NCBI RefSeq assembly: GCF_001747105.1
Contig: NZ_MDGQ01000005.1
Coordinates: 1,426,001 to 1,490,000, forward strand
Length of the DNA: 64,000 nucleotides
Direction: 5' to 3'
Source of the DNA: Roseivirga misakiensis
Lineage (GTDB): Bacteria > Bacteroidota > Bacteroidia > Cytophagales > Cyclobacteriaceae
The position numbers and the translations under genes were made by a program. Below the pieces are notes generated by a model. That model searched no databases. It had not been told where the DNA came from and saw only the letters and a program-made list of their open reading frames with translations. Shown one piece after another: positions 1 to 7,658 of the stretch (the stretch's first letter is position 1; each line of letters starts with the position of its first letter).

Positions 1-323
1 TCTTTAAGCGTATCTAATAAGCCTTCAATTAGGCCATTTTCAATTTCAGTGTCATTGTTTAAGAGTAATAAAAAGTCCCCACTGGCAGCTTCCAGACCTA
101 TATTATTGCCCTTGGCAAAGCCTGAATTCTCGGACACATTTATCACTTTCACATCGGGTAGATACATGCTGAAAATATGGCTATCATCTCCCATTTGTCC
201 ATTATCGATAATAATCGTTTCTAGGTTAGGGTAGGTCAATTCTCTTATAGAATCTAGTAATTCACAAGTGACTCCAGGCTGCTTATAGTTGACCGTGATA
301 ATGCTTACTTTAGGCGTATTCAT
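1..323 (-). CDS. Glycosyltransferase family 2, N-terminal part (cut by window edge)
   Basis: Only the first 107 codons are inside the window. The translation starts MNTPKVSIITVNYKQPG, the usual first beta strand of a GT-A fold GT2 enzyme, and continues with NSGFAKGNNIG and a LLLNNDTE segment, the nucleotide-sugar/metal binding region with its acidic D. These motifs are typical of rhamnosyltransferase-like GT2 proteins that add a sugar to a lipid-linked polysaccharide repeat unit on the cytoplasmic side. The ATG (323-321) overlaps the TGA of the upstream methyltransferase as ATGA, so translation is probably coupled. It is the last visible gene of the exopolysaccharide operon; sugar donor and acceptor cannot be told. 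Confidence 0.9.
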   Translation of the reverse strand, partial: MNTPKVSIITVNYKQPGVTCELLDSIRELTYPNLETIIIDNGQMGDDSHIFSMYLPDVKVINVSENSGFAKGNNIGLEAASGDFLLLLNNDTEIENGLIEGLLDTLK

Positions 324-1126
324 GATTGTGGTTTTTGTCCAATAACTTGAATGGCGTTCCCCCATTTATTTTGGTGAACGATTCTATCTAAGTGAATTAA
401 TCCTTTGGCAAAAGGCAGGGTGATAAGCTGGCCGAGTAACCCGGCTTTCTTCCCTAAATATGCTGCTTCCCAGCCAAAGCGTGAAAGCCAACCGTCGGAG
501 TAAGAGGCGTGAATAATTTTGAATCCATGTGACTTGAAACGCGCTTTTAAGCCTTCCAGGTCATAAATTTGACCAATATGTTCATCCTCGAGCCACTCAT
601 GATGATCTTCAAATAATTGTTCTGGAAGAATTGTTTTTTGATCCTTGTTAGGGATTTTCACCAAGAAATAGCCACCTGGTTTGAGTTTATCATAACAAGT
701 TGAAAATGGCATTTCTTCAGGTAAAATATGCTCGAAAACGTCTATTGTGAATATAAAATCGAGTTGCTCTAAATCCGTTGCTTCAACGCTGGAGTTATAG
801 GTGGAAATGTTGTTGATACCTAATCGATCAATGGCTGATTTAACAGTATTGATTCGTTGTTTATCGATGTCTAAAGCATGCAGTTTAGCTTTAGGCAATG
901 CTTCGGCTAAGCTCAGGGCGTATTCTCCATATCCGGTTCCCAAATCCAAAACGCTCCCGCTTTCAGGTAATTCAATGCTATTCACAAGTTTCCTGAAAAC
1001 TGTGAAACGCGCATAGTTCCCGATATTGGAATAGCCGAATGTACTCTTAAAAATATTCGCCAGAACAGGGTACTTTTTAAGTCTCGTGCTAGTGAATACC
1101 TGCGCTGTACCAAAAGTTAATTCCAT
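320..1126 (-). CDS. Class I SAM-dependent methyltransferase
   Basis: 268 residues. The SAM-binding motif I is clear (VLDLGTGYGEYA, about residues 59-70), followed by an acidic motif II (LHALDID) and a motif near DFIFTIDVFEHI that fits the family's post-II/IV region; KPGGYFLVKIP is the usual motif VI strand. This is a Methyltransf_11/23-type Rossmann methyltransferase. It sits between a Wzx flippase (10-bp overlap at its start) and a GT2 gene (4-bp ATGA overlap at its end), so the likely role is methylating a sugar or lipid-linked intermediate of the polysaccharide. The acceptor is unknown. Ubiquinone-type methyltransferases share the fold, but the operon context argues against that. Confidence 0.88.
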   Translation of the reverse strand: MELTFGTAQVFTSTRLKKYPVLANIFKSTFGYSNIGNYARFTVFRKLVNSIELPESGSVLDLGTGYGEYALSLAEALPKAKLHALDIDKQRINTVKSAIDRLGINNISTYNSSVEATDLEQLDFIFTIDVFEHILPEEMPFSTCYDKLKPGGYFLVKIPNKDQKTILPEQLFEDHHEWLEDEHIGQIYDLEGLKARFKSHGFKIIHASYSDGWLSRFGWEAAYLGKKAGLLGQLITLPFAKGLIHLDRIVHQNKWGNAIQVIGQKPQS

Positions 1127-2421
1127 GATATTGATTTTAAATTAGATCCTTGACCTCTTAGTGCCTGCCAAACATCTTTAATTGGTTTAATCGAAGCGTA
1201 ATGTTTGATTCTAAATTGACCAATAATGGTCGTGATAATAATGCTCAGTGTTGTAGCGATCGCGGCCCCAATAACTCCATAAATTGGTATCAGCAAGAGA
1301 TTGACACTGATGTTAATCATCAAGCTAATTGTTAACATATTGAAGTTGATTTTTGGCTTTCCGATTGCGTCAAGTGTAAGCCCAAATACTCTACCCCAAG
1401 GCTTGAATACAATGCCTAAACTCAGTACTATAATGAGTTGAGAAGAGTCCATGTATTCGCCTGATGATAAGAGGTTTATGATTTGACTGTTGAACATGAT
1501 AACTGTAATGGTTATTGGGATTACGCATACTAATAACCTGATTATCGCTAGACCATATTCTTTATTTAGATCGTTGGAGTTGTTTGTATGATAACTTGCC
1601 GATAACCTAGGATAAATGACCTGTGACAAGGCATGTAGGGGAAGTTCGGCGTAGTTCGTAATTTTTGTTGCAAAATGAAACAATGCTACGGAAACTGGAT
1701 CTAGAAAAAACGCGATCATAAGTATATCCGCCTTATGAAATAGAATAGATAGCATGTTTGTGCCAGCTGAATACTTGCCAAAGTCAAGTAGTCTTTTGAA
1801 TTCAGATTTCTTGGGGATTTTTAGAGATAAATCGCTTTTGTATAGAAAGTAAGCAACGGGTAATACTAAGGATACCAATTGAGCTTTTATGACTTCTGTT
1901 AAGCTTATAGTCTCTGATGTTTGATTTAGAAATACAATAGAAAGAACAAGGCAACCCAAATAAATCAAATTCACGATGAGGTAATCCTTGAACCGAAAAC
2001 TCGCTTGACAAAGCGTACTAATGAATTGCATAGTGCCCAACATAAGCAGAGTCTTCCATAGATGAGGCAAGATTTCTATTAACGCTGAGGGGTTTGGCCA
2101 GAGAAGTGATGCGATGAATGCTGAAGTGCTTATTAATACAATGAGTCCATAGTTTAAGCAAAATCCAGTGTTGACAAGTGACTTATTTTGGGGTGATTTA
2201 ATCAAAAGCCTCGCCAGTCCATTATTCACCATACCTTGTCGAATGGCATCGGCTATCGAAACTATGGTCATGTAAAGTGCCCAGATGCCATAAAGGTCTT
2301 GGCTGATCTTATTTATCAAGAGTACAAACAACAAGAAATTTGACAGCAAAAAGGCGATTTGGCCTCCAAACGAAAAGATAGAGTGCTGTAAATACTTACT
2401 ATTTCTAATTCGCTCTAACAT
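1117..2421 (-). CDS. Wzx-type polysaccharide flippase (MATE/MOP superfamily)
   Basis: 434 residues, almost entirely hydrophobic, with about 12 predicted membrane helices. The N-terminal part has a FSFGGQIAFLLSNFLLF helix and the middle has DFGKYSAGTNMLSIL followed by KADILMIAFFLDP, a pattern typical of PST-family flippases. The expected role is moving undecaprenyl-diphosphate-linked repeat units across the inner membrane. Its ATG overlaps the stop of the GT4 gene by one base (TAATG), and its end overlaps the methyltransferase start by 10 bp, so it lies inside a coupled chain. Together with the Wzy-like gene and the Wzc-like gene it makes this a Wzx/Wzy-dependent pathway. Confidence 0.88.
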   Translation of the reverse strand: MLERIRNSKYLQHSIFSFGGQIAFLLSNFLLFVLLINKISQDLYGIWALYMTIVSIADAIRQGMVNNGLARLLIKSPQNKSLVNTGFCLNYGLIVLISTSAFIASLLWPNPSALIEILPHLWKTLLMLGTMQFISTLCQASFRFKDYLIVNLIYLGCLVLSIVFLNQTSETISLTEVIKAQLVSLVLPVAYFLYKSDLSLKIPKKSEFKRLLDFGKYSAGTNMLSILFHKADILMIAFFLDPVSVALFHFATKITNYAELPLHALSQVIYPRLSASYHTNNSNDLNKEYGLAIIRLLVCVIPITITVIMFNSQIINLLSSGEYMDSSQLIIVLSLGIVFKPWGRVFGLTLDAIGKPKINFNMLTISLMINISVNLLLIPIYGVIGAAIATTLSIIITTIIGQFRIKHYASIKPIKDVWQALRGQGSNLKSISWN

Positions 2422-3575
2422 TAACTTGCAATTTTATTGTAAGCCTGGATTGTGTTTTCGGCGATCTGGCTCCAAGTGTACTGTTTCAATACGTTTGACT
2501 GTCCTACGCGTCCCATTCGCTCTGCAATGGATGGGTTTTTGGCCATAAATTCCATGGCATTGATAAATTCTTGAGGTTTGTTCGCTTGACATAGAATACC
2601 ATTGCGTCTGTCAGTCACAGTTTCTCTTATAGCGGGTATATCAGAAGCGATCACAGGAATGGCATGTGCATTGGCTTCTAGGAGTACTATACCTTGTGTT
2701 TCATAATGACTCGGAAGTATTAGGGCTTGATAATTAGGGATAAGCCGATGAATCTCCTCATTAGAGCGTTCACCAAGTAACCTCACCTGATTTTCGAGCC
2801 CATATTCCTTAATCAGAACTGAGATTTTATCAAATTCATGACCCAATCCGATGATGTCTAAAGAAATATCACTCGAACCGTAAGCCATTTGCTCAACGAT
2901 TTTACTAACGCCTTTAACAGGGTGAAGCCGACCAATAAAGAGAAACCTTTTCGCAGTATTTGCGACGTCTTTAGCCGTAATGTGCTTTGCTGCAACACCA
3001 TTTGGTATAATCTCTAAAGGTTTATTCACACGTAGGTTTTGCACCTGATCCTTTAGCGATTTACTTACTGAAATGTTAAGTCTGGTGGCATAGAGGAGCC
3101 GCTTTTCAATCCATTTGGTAACCGTCGTGTGTAGATTACGATTAATGGCATACCATGGTCTGTTCTGGTTTTCAAGATCAATGAGCCCATGAACCGTGTT
3201 GACTAGTTTGTGATGCACCTCTTTTACTAAAAATAGGAGGTATCCACTTCGCCCTTGACTATGTATGATGTCAAAACCTTCATGGTTTTCGTGTATCCAG
3301 TTTTTCGCCGTCCAGTTGAAAGAGAATTCTTCAGCCAAATAACTTATCGGTTTTATGTATCTACCAGGAAAGTAAGGCAGGCTAGTTATTTCTATGCCCT
3401 CTTTTACCAAACGGCTCTCTTTGCTTCGATACGCTCCGCCACTAAGTATTGAAACACGGTGTCCTTTCTCAGTCAGTGCCTTGGCCAACTGCCAAGTGTG
3501 GGTTTGAATTCCACCTTTGAATTGCCAAGGAAGTGTTTTGCAAATCAGTAAGATATTCAATTGACTTTGGTTCAT
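2421..3575 (-). CDS. Glycosyltransferase family 4 (GT-B)
   Basis: 384 residues. The N-terminus (ICKTLPWQFKGGIQTHTWQLA) has the glycine-rich loop of GT4 acceptor domains. The C-terminal domain has RFLFIGRLHPVKGV, and the donor-binding E-x7-E motif is intact (E292 in HYETQG, E300 in LLEANAHAIPVIAS). Such retaining enzymes transfer a hexose from a nucleotide sugar to a growing lipid-linked oligosaccharide. Its ATG overlaps the TGA of the small upstream gene (ATGA, 3572-3575). Sugar specificity cannot be read from the sequence. Confidence 0.92.
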   Translation of the reverse strand: MNQSQLNILLICKTLPWQFKGGIQTHTWQLAKALTEKGHRVSILSGGAYRSKESRLVKEGIEITSLPYFPGRYIKPISYLAEEFSFNWTAKNWIHENHEGFDIIHSQGRSGYLLFLVKEVHHKLVNTVHGLIDLENQNRPWYAINRNLHTTVTKWIEKRLLYATRLNISVSKSLKDQVQNLRVNKPLEIIPNGVAAKHITAKDVANTAKRFLFIGRLHPVKGVSKIVEQMAYGSSDISLDIIGLGHEFDKISVLIKEYGLENQVRLLGERSNEEIHRLIPNYQALILPSHYETQGIVLLEANAHAIPVIASDIPAIRETVTDRRNGILCQANKPQEFINAMEFMAKNPSIAERMGRVGQSNVLKQYTWSQIAENTIQAYNKIAS

Positions 3576-3703
3576 CTTTTCTTTCGTTTAGCTTTTAGTT
3601 TTTTTGCTTTAGCCATTTCCTTTTTAGAGTTCATAGCACCTATGATCAGCGCCATTAGGGCAATTGGCAATACCAATGGCCACGGCATTCCTTGAAAAAT
3701 CAT
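3572..3703 (-). CDS. Small 43-residue single-pass membrane protein, unnamed
   Basis: A short frame of 43 codons fits exactly between the GT2 and GT4 genes. Its ATG (3703-3701) overlaps the TGA of the GT2 gene as ATGA, and its own TGA overlaps the ATG of the GT4 gene as ATGA. The peptide starts MIFQGMPWPLVLPIALMALI, one hydrophobic helix from about residue 8 to 24, followed by a very basic tail (KAKKLKAKRKKR), which predicts an N-out, C-in orientation. Perfect coupling on both sides argues that it is translated. I do not recognise the family; it may be an accessory or stabilising subunit for the neighbouring membrane glycosyltransferase, which is inference. Confidence 0.7.
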   Translation of the reverse strand: MIFQGMPWPLVLPIALMALIIGAMNSKKEMAKAKKLKAKRKKR

Positions 3704-4878
3704 GAGCTGACTAGTTTATGTTGCGTATGTAGAAATTGAGTTTTTGAAGCTTTCATAAACCCGATTGCTCGAATAGCTCCCCACGTCAATTTTGGAATAG
3801 ATCTCAAAATCGTAATTGTATTTTTTGCTAATTCCTGACTTGGCAAGACCATCAAATAGGAGGTAAGTGTTGCGCTCAAACCGAAAATAGAAAGTGTGGT
3901 TAGTGCCAATGAGTTGATCAAAATAGCATATGCTATAGCGCAAAATAGTAGCATTGGCGCTAAAACTCTTGGGGGCAAGGCTAGCTGCATTACTTTATGG
4001 AAATGATCCATATTCCCTTGGCTCAAGGATAGTAATGCCGATTTAAGTGATTTGAAGAAGAAGCTGTATTGAGCTTGTAGCCATCTTCCACGTTGTTTGG
4101 CAAAAGCCTGTGTGTTTGATACTTTTTCATCAAATACGATGATATCCTGTGCGTATTTAATATGCACGCCTTGCTTCGTGAGTGCAAGCTCTAGCTCTTT
4201 GTCGAATCCGCCAATTGCCTCTAGTTGAAAGATGAGCGACTTGAACAGGTGATAGTCGAAGACCATACCTGAGCCTGATAGTTTGGATGAAAAACCCAAA
4301 CGATTAGCACCCTTACACAACATTTCGGTATTGGCTGCCTCCGATAAACCATCCATTAAGGCGACTGATGTTTGCGCATTAGCGGCAGCACGCAGACCTT
4401 GGATTGCATCAAACCCACAGCTTAAATAATGACTCGCTTTGAAAAGCAAATTCATATTCACCACGTTATCTGCGTCCAAGATTATTACACCTTCATAGGC
4501 GTTTTCATACTTGGCTATGGCAGCCTGTAGCGATTTCACCTTAGTGCTTTTTTCAAAGTTTACTTTTAAAACCTCGGCGCCTAAAGCGCTAAGCTTGTCG
4601 TTGGTACTTTCCTTTAAGCCATCGCTGATCACCACATAATCGAAATGAGTTTTAGGATACTTGTACCTCAAATTCATGTTACGTTTGGTGGATCTTATAA
4701 TGACACTGTCTTCTTGATAGGCTGGAACTAATACCAACATTTTTCTCTTCCTTCCATCAAATTTGCAGATGGGTTTGGCTTTTCTTTTGGATGCCACAGC
4801 GAGTAATAGATGATAGCAGCCACTAGCCGATAAGTAGGCGATTATAACTGTTGCGATGATGAATGTAATAGTGCTCAT
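3700..4878 (-). CDS. Membrane-bound glycosyltransferase family 2, processive type
   Basis: 392 residues. One N-terminal membrane helix (about 5-28), then a GT-A domain with VPAYQED, ISDGLKES, the metal-binding D135-A-D137 (ILDADN), SGSGMVF and the acceptor-site QRGRW motif at 262-266. Several C-terminal helices follow (about 300-350). This D/DxD/QxxRW layout is that of hyaluronan/cellulose-synthase-like inverting GT2 enzymes. In this operon it probably adds a sugar at the cytoplasmic face of the inner membrane, possibly as a branching or repeat-forming step. It follows a 117-bp gap after the Wzy-like gene, and its stop overlaps the ATG of the 43-residue protein. Confidence 0.88.
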   Translation of the reverse strand: MSTITFIIATVIIAYLSASGCYHLLLAVASKRKAKPICKFDGRKRKMLVLVPAYQEDSVIIRSTKRNMNLRYKYPKTHFDYVVISDGLKESTNDKLSALGAEVLKVNFEKSTKVKSLQAAIAKYENAYEGVIILDADNVVNMNLLFKASHYLSCGFDAIQGLRAAANAQTSVALMDGLSEAANTEMLCKGANRLGFSSKLSGSGMVFDYHLFKSLIFQLEAIGGFDKELELALTKQGVHIKYAQDIIVFDEKVSNTQAFAKQRGRWLQAQYSFFFKSLKSALLSLSQGNMDHFHKVMQLALPPRVLAPMLLFCAIAYAILINSLALTTLSIFGLSATLTSYLMVLPSQELAKNTITILRSIPKLTWGAIRAIGFMKASKTQFLHTQHKLVSS

Positions 4879-4915
4879 AACTCATTATTTATAAGTTTAA
4901 ATCTAGTTTTTGATT

Positions 4916-4944
4916 CAGCGCAGATCGGCTTATTCCGATCGCTG
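4916..4944 (-). other. Imperfect hairpin in the Wzy-GT2 gap
   Basis: CAGCG (4916-4920) and ATCGG (4924-4928) pair with CCGAT (4935-4939) and CGCTG (4940-4944) around a 6-base loop, leaving a 3-base bulge. No T-run follows on the minus strand, so it does not look like a simple terminator. It lies about 40 bp before the GT2 start, in one of only two sizeable gaps of the operon, and could adjust mRNA processing or translation. Confidence 0.3.
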
Positions 4945-4995
4945 ACTATAATTAGGAGGTGGGCTGTAACGAATAATCGATAAATGGAAATAAGG

Positions 4996-6441
4996 CTATT
5001 TAGCCTTTCTGGTGAGGATAAATATGAAAGGGATCATCATATTTGTAATCGGCCCTGTTGGCATTTGCCCTAATACTTGATTGCCATAACTGGCAAAAAT
5101 CACTCCAACGAACGCGGCATAAAAAGCAATCGCATGGGACTTTTCTCTGGAGTCTTTCATTCGCATAATACGATGGCCTCCTTTGCCTAAAATGTAAGCC
5201 AAAATGATTAAATGGAGTGTAAGACCTACGGTTCCCGTTTCTGCCCATATTTTCACATACCAACTATCAGTAGCCGTATTGGCCATCAATGATTCTGGGT
5301 TAAACCTAGCCCCCCAAAAACCTGCTGTACCTACACCACCACCAAAAGGTTTGTTAGCCAAGTACCTTCCGAAAGTCTTTTGATTGTCTAACCGGACACT
5401 CAGAGATTTATTATTGGGGTCTAGCGCGGTGCGCATACGGCGTACTTGTTCTACACCTTGAAACAGAAAGGTATACTTTAGGATACAAAACACGATCATG
5501 ATAGCGCTGAACCCAGCGACCAGTATTTTGAAATTCTTGACCAGAATAAGGTATGCAATTCCTCCAGCTAAGGGCACCATTAACGCACCTCTTGTACCAG
5601 AAATGGCAAAACCAAGGAAAAATGTAATCCCAAGGATTAGATATTTTGTTTTGGTAGTTTTCATAAATGGCCCCATAAATAGTATACCACATACTAGGGC
5701 CATCATGGCTTGAGATGCACCAAAGGCTCCCGCATCGGAGTAGTAGGAAAAGACCCTTAATACACCATGTAATATGTGTTCTTCATGATGCTCTTCTACA
5801 TACAACCAGTGATACTCCGCGGCATCTACTCCTAAAATCTGTTGTTTAAAACCCCAAATCGTACCCAAAAGAGATAGTAGTAATATGCAGTTTATAAACT
5901 GATGAATGTCCTTTGGTTTTCGGAAAAGCAGAAAGATTAATGGAACGGTCAGAAATTGGTAAAAACCAATACCGCGCATCGCATAAAACCAAGCGATTAA
6001 GCCATTTCCAGCTGGGTTAACTGATTGGAAAAGAATATAGCCCATCCAAATTACCGTAAGCCAAACAATGTCTTGCTTCACATGCTTCCATTTTACTCTT
6101 ACGTCTTTGTTTAGCAGTACGACAAGCCAAGAAAGTACAAGCAAAATGTCTATGCTTAAACCCCAAGGACCAGGTAGGTATCTTGTTAAGCCAGTAGACA
6201 GAAAACCCATAATTAGAGCTCCCCAAACACCGTATTTTGGATTTTTCCAGATGATTGAAAGTGAGGTGAGTGCAATTGGTAGCGCCAAAACAATCAAACC
6301 TCCAGCAAGCCCCATCACTTTGATCGCGAAAAAGGATAAGGCTATTATGACTAACAGAATAAGGATTCCGAAGCCTGAGTTTATTTTCTGGGCTCCCTGG
6401 CGTATGGCTAGTATATCAATATTGAAATCGCGGTGTTTCAC
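4996..6441 (-). CDS. O-antigen ligase/polymerase family membrane protein (Wzy-like)
   Basis: 481 residues with about 11-12 hydrophobic helices. The long periplasmic loop with a conserved acidic/basic pattern sits near residues 330-400, and KPFGGGVGTAGFWG followed by ATDSWYVKIWAETG is the Wzy_C/O-antigen-ligase signature. In the operon this is the best candidate for the polymerase that joins flipped repeat units in the periplasm. Gaps of 78 bp (upstream) and 117 bp (downstream) separate it from its neighbours, but orientation and content keep it in the same cluster. A WaaL-type ligase is the alternative; the two share the same fold. Confidence 0.85.
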   Translation of the reverse strand: MKHRDFNIDILAIRQGAQKINSGFGILILLVIIALSFFAIKVMGLAGGLIVLALPIALTSLSIIWKNPKYGVWGALIMGFLSTGLTRYLPGPWGLSIDILLVLSWLVVLLNKDVRVKWKHVKQDIVWLTVIWMGYILFQSVNPAGNGLIAWFYAMRGIGFYQFLTVPLIFLLFRKPKDIHQFINCILLLSLLGTIWGFKQQILGVDAAEYHWLYVEEHHEEHILHGVLRVFSYYSDAGAFGASQAMMALVCGILFMGPFMKTTKTKYLILGITFFLGFAISGTRGALMVPLAGGIAYLILVKNFKILVAGFSAIMIVFCILKYTFLFQGVEQVRRMRTALDPNNKSLSVRLDNQKTFGRYLANKPFGGGVGTAGFWGARFNPESLMANTATDSWYVKIWAETGTVGLTLHLIILAYILGKGGHRIMRMKDSREKSHAIAFYAAFVGVIFASYGNQVLGQMPTGPITNMMIPFIFILTRKAK

Positions 6442-6519
6442 ATTATGAAGGTAGACTTCCTAAATGCCGAAATTTTGCTTGTTAGTTAAACTGCTCGAAA
6501 GTGAAGTTTAGTGGTAGGT

Positions 6520-7656
6520 TCAGTCAGATTGGTGGATCACCTTGTTAAACTGGCGTGCTCGATCGGGCCAAGAATTCTTTTTGGCGAACTCAATGCGTTT
6601 TTGTCCCTTTAACCTGTTGTTATACTGGATTTCTTTTTGAGTTAAAGCGATGAATTCTGCTGGGCCATCGGCTATGCTGATCAATTTTTCGAAATCAGAT
6701 AGATCGGCAAAGTCAGTGCTAATCACTGGTTTACCAAGCGCTAAATATTCGTTGATTTTCAAGGGGTAAATGGCTTTGGTTAATTCATTTTTCACAAAAG
6801 GAATCAGGCACGCGTCTAACATGTTCAATTTTTCAGGTAGTAACTCTTGGTTTATCGCTCCGTGGAAGTGAACATTAGCTGGCATTTGTGGAAGGTTAGT
6901 TTTGATCGGCCCGAAAAAGTGGTGTTCATACAAGTGGAAGGATTGGGCAAGTCGACTAATCAAATTAAAGTCTATCCGATCATCAATAGCTCCTGCATAA
7001 CCCAAGGTATAGCTACGTTTTTTATTTGGTACTACCGTTTTGAAGACGTCGAGATTCACGCCATTAGGAACCAAATAACAATTCTCGTTCAATTTAGATT
7101 TTTGGTCTTTTAAATGTTGGCTTGTACAAATAACCCCATCTGCAGTTTTGATAAACTCTTCTTCATAGCTAGGGCCATGTTTTCCAGACCAGGTAGTTCC
7201 AGAAATCTCATCATAACAGTAGTAAAATGTCTTTTTTGCCTTCCAGTAAGGCTGAGTTAATAGGCCGAACTCAGGATTAAATGCATTGATTAATGTAGTT
7301 TTTTCAGGGTTCACTTTTTTGGTAATAGATCGGATACTTCTTTTTAAAACCCATGCATTCATCCGATTGAATAATCTTAAAACCCTTTGATTGTTAATCC
7401 AGTTAGTTGGTAATACTGGTGGTGAACTATAGACTTCTATAGTGCCAAAATTGGTTTTGATATTTCTCCATTTGTTGGCTAATCCCATCACTCTTTTCTT
7501 CGGGGCATAGCGATTGAAAAACACATCTTTCCATGTATAATGATAATCTACCAAAATTACCCGGTTCTCCTTAGTTAGCCGCGTCATCAGCTCTAAAGTA
7601 GATTTGATGTAAGGTGTATCCCAGGCGGGAAATGAATGGCAGATGATAGTATTCAT
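6520..7656 (-). CDS. Glycosyltransferase, GT-B fold (GT1/GT4, TuaH-like)
   Basis: 378 residues from the ATG at 7656. The order is typical of TuaH-like GT-B enzymes: an N-terminal domain containing TFYYCYDEISG, then DGVICTSQHLKDQK, LVPNGVNLDVF and a C-terminal donor domain starting YTLGYAGAIDDRIDF. LACLIPF-like and KINEYLALGKPVIST segments contain the acidic residue and glycine of the donor site. An in-frame TTG six bases upstream (7662) would overlap the previous stop as TTGA and is a possible alternative start. The gene directly follows the Wzc-like gene. Sugar specificity is unknown. Confidence 0.85.
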   Translation of the reverse strand: MNTIICHSFPAWDTPYIKSTLELMTRLTKENRVILVDYHYTWKDVFFNRYAPKKRVMGLANKWRNIKTNFGTIEVYSSPPVLPTNWINNQRVLRLFNRMNAWVLKRSIRSITKKVNPEKTTLINAFNPEFGLLTQPYWKAKKTFYYCYDEISGTTWSGKHGPSYEEEFIKTADGVICTSQHLKDQKSKLNENCYLVPNGVNLDVFKTVVPNKKRSYTLGYAGAIDDRIDFNLISRLAQSFHLYEHHFFGPIKTNLPQMPANVHFHGAINQELLPEKLNMLDACLIPFVKNELTKAIYPLKINEYLALGKPVISTDFADLSDFEKLISIADGPAEFIALTQKEIQYNNRLKGQKRIEFAKKNSWPDRARQFNKVIHQSD

Positions 7657-7658
7657 GC

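Noticed and set aside
6068-6448. 126-codon open frame on the plus strand
   Set aside because: It is antisense to the well-supported Wzy-like gene, lacks family features and is an effect of the hydrophobic codon pattern on the other strand.
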